Source: SFWF01 sp964599835 (GTDB lineage: Bacteria; Bacillota; Clostridia; Oscillospirales; Acutalibacteraceae). Taken from it: a stretch of 61,766 bases of DNA. The DNA lies in assembly GCA_964599835.1 (NCBI GenBank), contig CAZRHF010000002.1, forward strand, positions 1 to 61,766. The letters are read 5' to 3'. Positions 57,325 through 61,766 of the stretch are shown here, piece after piece. The translations under genes and the position numbers were made by a program. The notes beneath the pieces are model-generated. The model made no database searches. It saw nothing but the letters and a program-made list of their open reading frames with translations, and was not told the origin of the DNA. Every line of letters begins with the position of its first letter. The first letter of the stretch is position 1.

Positions 57325-58584
57325 TTATATCTTTGCCTGTTCAGGCGTTTTCGCATTTGCAAGCATAAGCTTTATGCGGTTTTCCTGATTGATCTTGGTG
57401 GCGCCGGGGTCGTAGTCGATGGCTACGATGTTTACGTCTTTATATTTTTCCTTGATCGGCTTCATCATACCCTTGCCCACGATGTGGTTGGGGAGACATC
57501 CGAAGGGCTGGGTGCAAACGATGTTGTTTACCCCCTGCTCGGTCAGCTCGATCATTTCGGCGGTGAGAAGCCAGCCTTCGCCCATCTTGGTTCCGTGGTT
57601 TATGACCCCTTCCACAAGATCCTTGGTGTGGTCGAAGCAACCCATAGGCTCAAAAAGGCTGTTTTCTTTGACGGCAGAGATCACGTCCTTCTGCTTGCCG
57701 ATAAGGAATTTATAAAGGAGCTTAGAACCGAAGGCCTTGAACCTGCGGATGCCGTAAAGACGGGTGTCGATAATGCCGTTATAAATGCAGTAGAGTAAAA
57801 AGTCCATAAGACCGGGCACAACTACCTCGGCATTCTGTGACATTAAAAAGGCTTCAAGATCGTTGTTTCCGAGGGGCGAAAACTTAACGAAGATCTCGCC
57901 TACAATGCCGACCCGAACCTTTCGTTCTCCCGATATTTTGACCTCGGCAAAGGAGCGTACTATCTCGGCGTAGGTCTTTTTGACCGTTTTATATTTTATC
58001 TTACCCGAGGAGAGCTGTTCGGCCAGCCGTGCCGTCCACTCATCACAAAGGCGGTCGCAGGTGCCCTTCTCCTCCTCGTAGGGCTTTACCCTGTTTCGAA
58101 GGAGCATAAGCAGGTCGCCGTAGAAGACGCCGTACATCATCTTTATAATAAGTGGAAGGTTAAGCCTGAAACCGGGGGAGCTTTCGGTCCCCGCAAAGTT
58201 AAGGGAGATCACGGGAATGTGGGAAAGTCCCGCCTTCTCCAGGGCCTTTCTCAGCAGGGGGATGTAGTTGGAGGCTCTGCATCCTCCTCCCGTCTGGGTG
58301 AGAAGGAGGGCGACCTTATCAAGGTCATATTTTCCTGACAGGAGAGCGTCCATAAACTGTCCTATTACGAGAATTGCGGGGTAGCAGGTATCGTTATGAA
58401 CGTATTTCAGTCCCGTTTCGGCAATATGACTGCCCGAGGTCTCAAGAAGCTCGGCATTATAGCCGTCTCTGTTAAGGGTGGCGAGGATTATCTTAAAATG
58501 CATGGGAAGCATATTAGGCACTAAAATGGTGTGGGTATGCTTCATTTCTTCGGTGAAAACTGCGTGGGATGCCTGATTGCTCAT
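57325..58584 (-). CDS. 2-hydroxyacyl-CoA dehydratase-like protein (C-terminal part of the activase-related family)
   Basis: 419 residues. Segments NDTCYPAILVIGQFMDAL, LTQTGGGCRASNYIPLLRKAL, MGCFDHTKDLVEGVINHG and NNIVCTQPFGCLPNHIVGKG carry cysteines suited to an iron-sulfur cluster, as in the dehydratase-related domain that forms the end of ~1,400-residue activase-like proteins. In many Clostridia that protein is a single chain. Here it is separate and overlaps the activase gene by 4 bases (ATGA). The true substrate of these orphan proteins is unknown. Confidence 0.85.
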   Translation of the reverse strand: MSNQASHAVFTEEMKHTHTILVPNMLPMHFKIILATLNRDGYNAELLETSGSHIAETGLKYVHNDTCYPAILVIGQFMDALLSGKYDLDKVALLLTQTGGGCRASNYIPLLRKALEKAGLSHIPVISLNFAGTESSPGFRLNLPLIIKMMYGVFYGDLLMLLRNRVKPYEEEKGTCDRLCDEWTARLAEQLSSGKIKYKTVKKTYAEIVRSFAEVKISGERKVRVGIVGEIFVKFSPLGNNDLEAFLMSQNAEVVVPGLMDFLLYCIYNGIIDTRLYGIRRFKAFGSKLLYKFLIGKQKDVISAVKENSLFEPMGCFDHTKDLVEGVINHGTKMGEGWLLTAEMIELTEQGVNNIVCTQPFGCLPNHIVGKGMMKPIKEKYKDVNIVAIDYDPGATKINQENRIKLMLANAKTPEQAKI

Positions 58585-61550
58585 ACCTTTGCCTCCCTTT
58601 CGTCAAGGGCGCCGATAAGACTTCTGAGCCTTATCTTGACGGCGCCGAGATTTGTAATTTCGTCGATCTTTATCTGGGTATAGAGCTTGCCCTTTTCCTC
58701 TAAAATGGCACGCACCTCGTCGGTGGTGATGGCGTCGAGACCGCATCCGAAGGAAACAAGCTGAACCAACTGGGTGTCGCTATGTTCGCAGGCGTATTTT
58801 GCCGCCGCGTAAAGTCGGGCGTGATAGGTCCACTGGTTAAGCACCCGTACTCTCGGCGATGCGGTAAGGTCGGCAATAGAGTCCTCACTTACCACCACAA
58901 AGCCCAAAGAAGAGGCAAGCTTGTCGATGCCGTGACCTATTTCGGGGTCGATATGGTAGGGTCTGCCCGACATTACCATAATGCGTTTGCCCTTTTCGCG
59001 GGCAAGCCGTACTGCCTTGGCTCCCATATTGCGGATATCTGCCATCCAGCGCTTATATGCGTCGAAGCCGCGGTCAACGGCCTTTTTAACCTCTGATTTC
59101 GCAACGCCGAAGCGGTTTTTAAGGGCGGCGAAAAGCTCCTTTGTAAGCTCTTTTTTGTTGTTGATGTTAAGGTATGGGTAGAGGAAGGTCGTCTTTTTAA
59201 GGCTTTCAACGTTTCCGTTTAATAGCTCGGAATAATAAGCTACAACAGGACAGTTATAGTGGTTATCACCGCTTTTTTCGTTGACGTTATAGGTAAGACA
59301 GGGGTAAAATACCGCGTCGACCCCCTCTTCGACCAGCTTTTCAATATGTCCGTGCATAATTTTAGCGGGGTAGCAGGCGGTGTCGGAGGGTATGCTGTAC
59401 TGACCCTTCTGATAAAGCTTGCGGCCCGAGAAGCCCGAAACCGAGACCTTGAAGCCAAGCTCCTTGAAGAGTGTGTGCCAAAGGGGTAAAAGCTCGTAGG
59501 TTCCGAGGGCAAGAGGCAGACCTACCGTGCCCCTTTTTGCTTCGCCCGTATCCTTTGAAAGCTCTTCTATACGGCTTCGCTTGTAGGCGTATAGGTTGGG
59601 GAGAATACTGTCCTCGCTGAGCTTTATTCCCGCGCCCTTTTCACATTGGTTGCCCGAAATGAACTTCTTTCCCGAGCTGAAGGTGTTGACGGTAAGCCGG
59701 CAACGGTTGGTACAGCCGCCGCAGGTAGCCGCCTTAGCGGTATGGGTAAAGGAGGCAAGCTCCTCGGGAGATATTATGGAGGATCTTGAAAGCTTCAGCG
59801 AACGGGCGTAAAGGGCGGCGCCGAAGGCACCCATAAGTCCCGCTATCTTGGGACGGACTACGTTTCGACCTATGACCATCTCAAAGCCGCGAAGAACGGC
59901 ATCGTTTAGGAAGGTTCCGCCCTGAACGACGATGTTTTTGCCCAGCTCGTCGGGGGAGGTGGCGCGGATGACCTTGTAAATAGCGTTTCGGACGACACTT
60001 ATGGAAAGTCCTGCCGAAATGTCCTCCACCGTGGCACCGTCCTTCTGTGCCTGCTTAACGCTGGAGTTCATAAATACCGTACAGCGGGAGCCTAAGTCTA
60101 CGGGATGGGGAGCGAAAAGTCCCTTGGCGGCAAAATCCTGGACCGAGTAGCCCATAGATCTTGCGAAGGTCTCGATAAAGGAGCCGCAACCCGAGGAGCA
60201 GGCCTCGTTAAGCATAATGCTGTCGATGGAATTGTTGCGTATCTTAAAGCATTTTATGTCCTGACCGCCGATATCAAGTATAAAATCGACCTTAGGATTA
60301 AAATGCTTGGCGGCGGTAAAGTGGGCAATGGTTTCAACAAGACCGCCGTCGGTGGAAAAGGCATTTTTGATTATCTCCTCGCCGTATCCCGTAACGGCGC
60401 TTCCCTTAAGGGTTATACGGTTGCCGCAGAGCTTGTAGATGTGTTCAAGCTGACCCCGTACTATCTCTACGGGGTTGCCCTTGTTGGAGTCGTAATAGCT
60501 GTAAAGCAGTTCGCAGTTTTCGGAAATAAGGGTGAGCTTGGTGGTAGTGCTTCCGCAGTCGATACCAAGGTATGCGGACCCGGAATATTCCATAGGGTTT
60601 GCCGCAACGATATCAGCCGAAGAATGACGGAGCTTAAATGCGTTATATTCTTCCTTGTCTTTGAAAAGCGGGTCGAGGGTTCCTGCGGTGTTGCTTTCGG
60701 TCTTTGCTGCCTCGATCCTTTCGATAAGCTCCTCGTAGCCGAAGGTGACCTCACTGCCGGAGGCGAATATTGCGGCGCCTATGGCTACCGAGAAGCGGCC
60801 GTATTCGGGGAATACCGCTGAGGATGCGTTCAGACCAAGGGTCTCGGTAAAGCGGTCGCGGAGTCCCTTGCAGTAGTAGAGAGGACCGCCTAAAAACATA
60901 ACCTTTCCCGAGATCTTTCTGCCCTGAGCAAGGCCTGCGATGGTCTGGTTGACGACCGCCTGATAGATGCTGGCGGCAATATCTTCCTTTCGGGCGCCCT
61001 GATTAAGCAGGGGCTGAATATCGGTCTTTGCAAAAACTCCGCAACGGGAGGCAATAGGATAAATTCTTTCGTGGGCAAGAGCGAGGGCGTCCATTTCTTC
61101 GTTTGTAACGTTTAAAAGGGTTGCCATCTGGTCGATAAAGGCACCCGTACCGCCTGCACAGGAGCCGTTCATACGCTCCTCCATACCGCCCTCAAAGAAG
61201 ATGACCTTTGCGTCCTCTCCTCCAAGCTCGATGACTGCTGAGGTGTCGGGCTCTAAAAGCTTTACGGTCTCTCCCGTGGCGAAGACCTCTTGCACAAAGG
61301 GAATATCGGCGGCATTTGCCAGCCCCAGTCCTGCTGATCCCGAAATAGCAACTGAAAGGACTTTGCCTTTGAGCAGGTGGGATATCTCCTTTATCATTTC
61401 GGCGGTCTTGGCGCGCACCTGAGAAAAGTGACGCTCATACTTCTCAAAAAGCAGTCGGCCATCCTCAATAAGCACCACCTTGGCGGTGGTAGAGCCTATG
61501 TCGATGCCAAGCACCGTACCTTTTAAATTTTTAATGATAATATCGCTCAT
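58581..61550 (-). CDS. Acyl-CoA dehydratase activase-related protein (two BadF/HgdC ATPase domains)
   Basis: 989 residues. Two ASKHA ATPase domains are in tandem: the first (about 10-265) has VLGIDIGSTTAKVVLIEDG and GSCAGGTGAFIDQMATLL, and the second (about 325-590) has YLGIDCGSTTTKLTLISEN and EACSSGCGSFIETFA, whose cysteines hold a bridging 4Fe-4S cluster in HgdC. The C-terminal part is DUF2229-like, with CGGCTNRCRLTV, DTACYPAKIMHGH, VFYPCLTYN and SGRPYHIDPE. Such activators inject an electron into 2-hydroxyacyl-CoA dehydratases using ATP. Together with the next gene (419) it totals about 1,408 residues, matching the usual fused form. GAGGCG precedes the ATG. Confidence 0.92.
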   Translation of the reverse strand: MSDIIIKNLKGTVLGIDIGSTTAKVVLIEDGRLLFEKYERHFSQVRAKTAEMIKEISHLLKGKVLSVAISGSAGLGLANAADIPFVQEVFATGETVKLLEPDTSAVIELGGEDAKVIFFEGGMEERMNGSCAGGTGAFIDQMATLLNVTNEEMDALALAHERIYPIASRCGVFAKTDIQPLLNQGARKEDIAASIYQAVVNQTIAGLAQGRKISGKVMFLGGPLYYCKGLRDRFTETLGLNASSAVFPEYGRFSVAIGAAIFASGSEVTFGYEELIERIEAAKTESNTAGTLDPLFKDKEEYNAFKLRHSSADIVAANPMEYSGSAYLGIDCGSTTTKLTLISENCELLYSYYDSNKGNPVEIVRGQLEHIYKLCGNRITLKGSAVTGYGEEIIKNAFSTDGGLVETIAHFTAAKHFNPKVDFILDIGGQDIKCFKIRNNSIDSIMLNEACSSGCGSFIETFARSMGYSVQDFAAKGLFAPHPVDLGSRCTVFMNSSVKQAQKDGATVEDISAGLSISVVRNAIYKVIRATSPDELGKNIVVQGGTFLNDAVLRGFEMVIGRNVVRPKIAGLMGAFGAALYARSLKLSRSSIISPEELASFTHTAKAATCGGCTNRCRLTVNTFSSGKKFISGNQCEKGAGIKLSEDSILPNLYAYKRSRIEELSKDTGEAKRGTVGLPLALGTYELLPLWHTLFKELGFKVSVSGFSGRKLYQKGQYSIPSDTACYPAKIMHGHIEKLVEEGVDAVFYPCLTYNVNEKSGDNHYNCPVVAYYSELLNGNVESLKKTTFLYPYLNINNKKELTKELFAALKNRFGVAKSEVKKAVDRGFDAYKRWMADIRNMGAKAVRLAREKGKRIMVMSGRPYHIDPEIGHGIDKLASSLGFVVVSEDSIADLTASPRVRVLNQWTYHARLYAAAKYACEHSDTQLVQLVSFGCGLDAITTDEVRAILEEKGKLYTQIKIDEITNLGAVKIRLRSLIGALDEREAKV

Positions 61551-61582
61551 TTTTCGCCTCGCGGATATAGTTTTATAAACTA

Positions 61583-61611
61583 ATTATACTCTTATTTAAA
61601 ATTGTTTTCAA
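61583..61611 (-). promoter_or_regulatory. Sigma-A promoter of the activase-dehydratase operon
   Basis: On the minus strand TTGAAA (61611-61606), 17-base spacer, TATAAT (61588-61583), about 35 bases before the start codon. Confidence 0.8.
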
Positions 61612-61704
61612 TAGCCAAATTGTAAACAAACGTCGAAAAAGGTTAAAACAAAAAAGAGGCTTTACTCTTTAGCCGAGGTGCGATAACGAAGTATTTATGT
61701 AGTG

Positions 61705-61732
61705 TGGCGGTACAGCGAAAGCTGTGCCGCCA
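61705..61732. other. Hairpin in the terminal intergenic region
   Basis: TGGCGGTACAGC (61705-61716) pairs with GCTGTGCCGCCA (61721-61732) through one G-U pair, with a GAAA tetraloop. No T-run follows directly, and the neighbouring gene lies beyond the window. Confidence 0.55.
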
Positions 61733-61766
61733 TTCTGCGTTGTCAGGCTGTTTTCTTTTTTCGGTT

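Overview
The window is chromosomal DNA of a low-to-mid G+C Firmicute, most likely an anaerobic gut or rumen clostridium of the Oscillospirales type. The evidence is the Clostridia gene order map, KOW gene, infA, rpmJ, rpsM, rpsK, rpsD, rpoA, rplQ, a T-box leader on cysE-cysS, dockerin-like modules on large secreted proteins, strong AGGAGG ribosome binding sites, and the 2-hydroxyacyl-CoA dehydratase/activase pair. This placement is an inference from gene content; no 16S rRNA is present. The sequence carries one 10-N assembly gap inside pgk, which looks artefactual.

Layout. 1-4100: end of the ribosomal protein/alpha operon, closed by a strong terminator. 4149-12814: two very large secreted multi-module proteins with dockerin-like repeats. 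12827-14942: a PepSY lipoprotein under a promoter with a palindromic operator, a small membrane protein, and trmL. 14971-19320: the glycolytic operon pgk, tpiA, an acetyltransferase and gpmI. 19336-20187: a polysaccharide deacetylase. 20403-29437: a tightly packed run of a VCBS lipoprotein, a two-component system, yqhQ, prmC, recA, recX, rimO and pgsA. 29441-31949: cysteine T-box, cysE and cysS. 31955-38769: an AraC regulator divergent from a 1,956-residue domain-permuted GH3 glycosidase.

38770-48050 is an accessory block broken up by mosaic intergenic repeats. It holds a small XRE repressor, a two-gene unit of a polytopic membrane protein fused to a McrB-type AAA+ ATPase plus a DUF2357-like zinc-ribbon protein, and two tandem solute-binding lipoproteins without a permease. 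48047-49666: trmN6-like and rsmI. 49743-51727: an LCP-family cell wall enzyme followed by an array of small hairpins. 51728-52906 (minus): a DUF815 ATPase. 53023-57323: a VTC-domain protein, DUF4956 membrane protein, a Cthe_2159-like lipoprotein and an MscS channel, interrupted by a 274-bp MITE-like element. 57325-61611 (minus): a 2-hydroxyacyl-CoA dehydratase-like gene and its activase, split over two overlapping genes.

The most unusual items are the membrane-anchored McrB/DUF2357 pair with its possible XRE control, the TA-flanked MITE present in two inverted copies, the several families of heptameric tandem repeats between genes, and an interleaved (pseudoknot-capable) pairing in front of rpoA.
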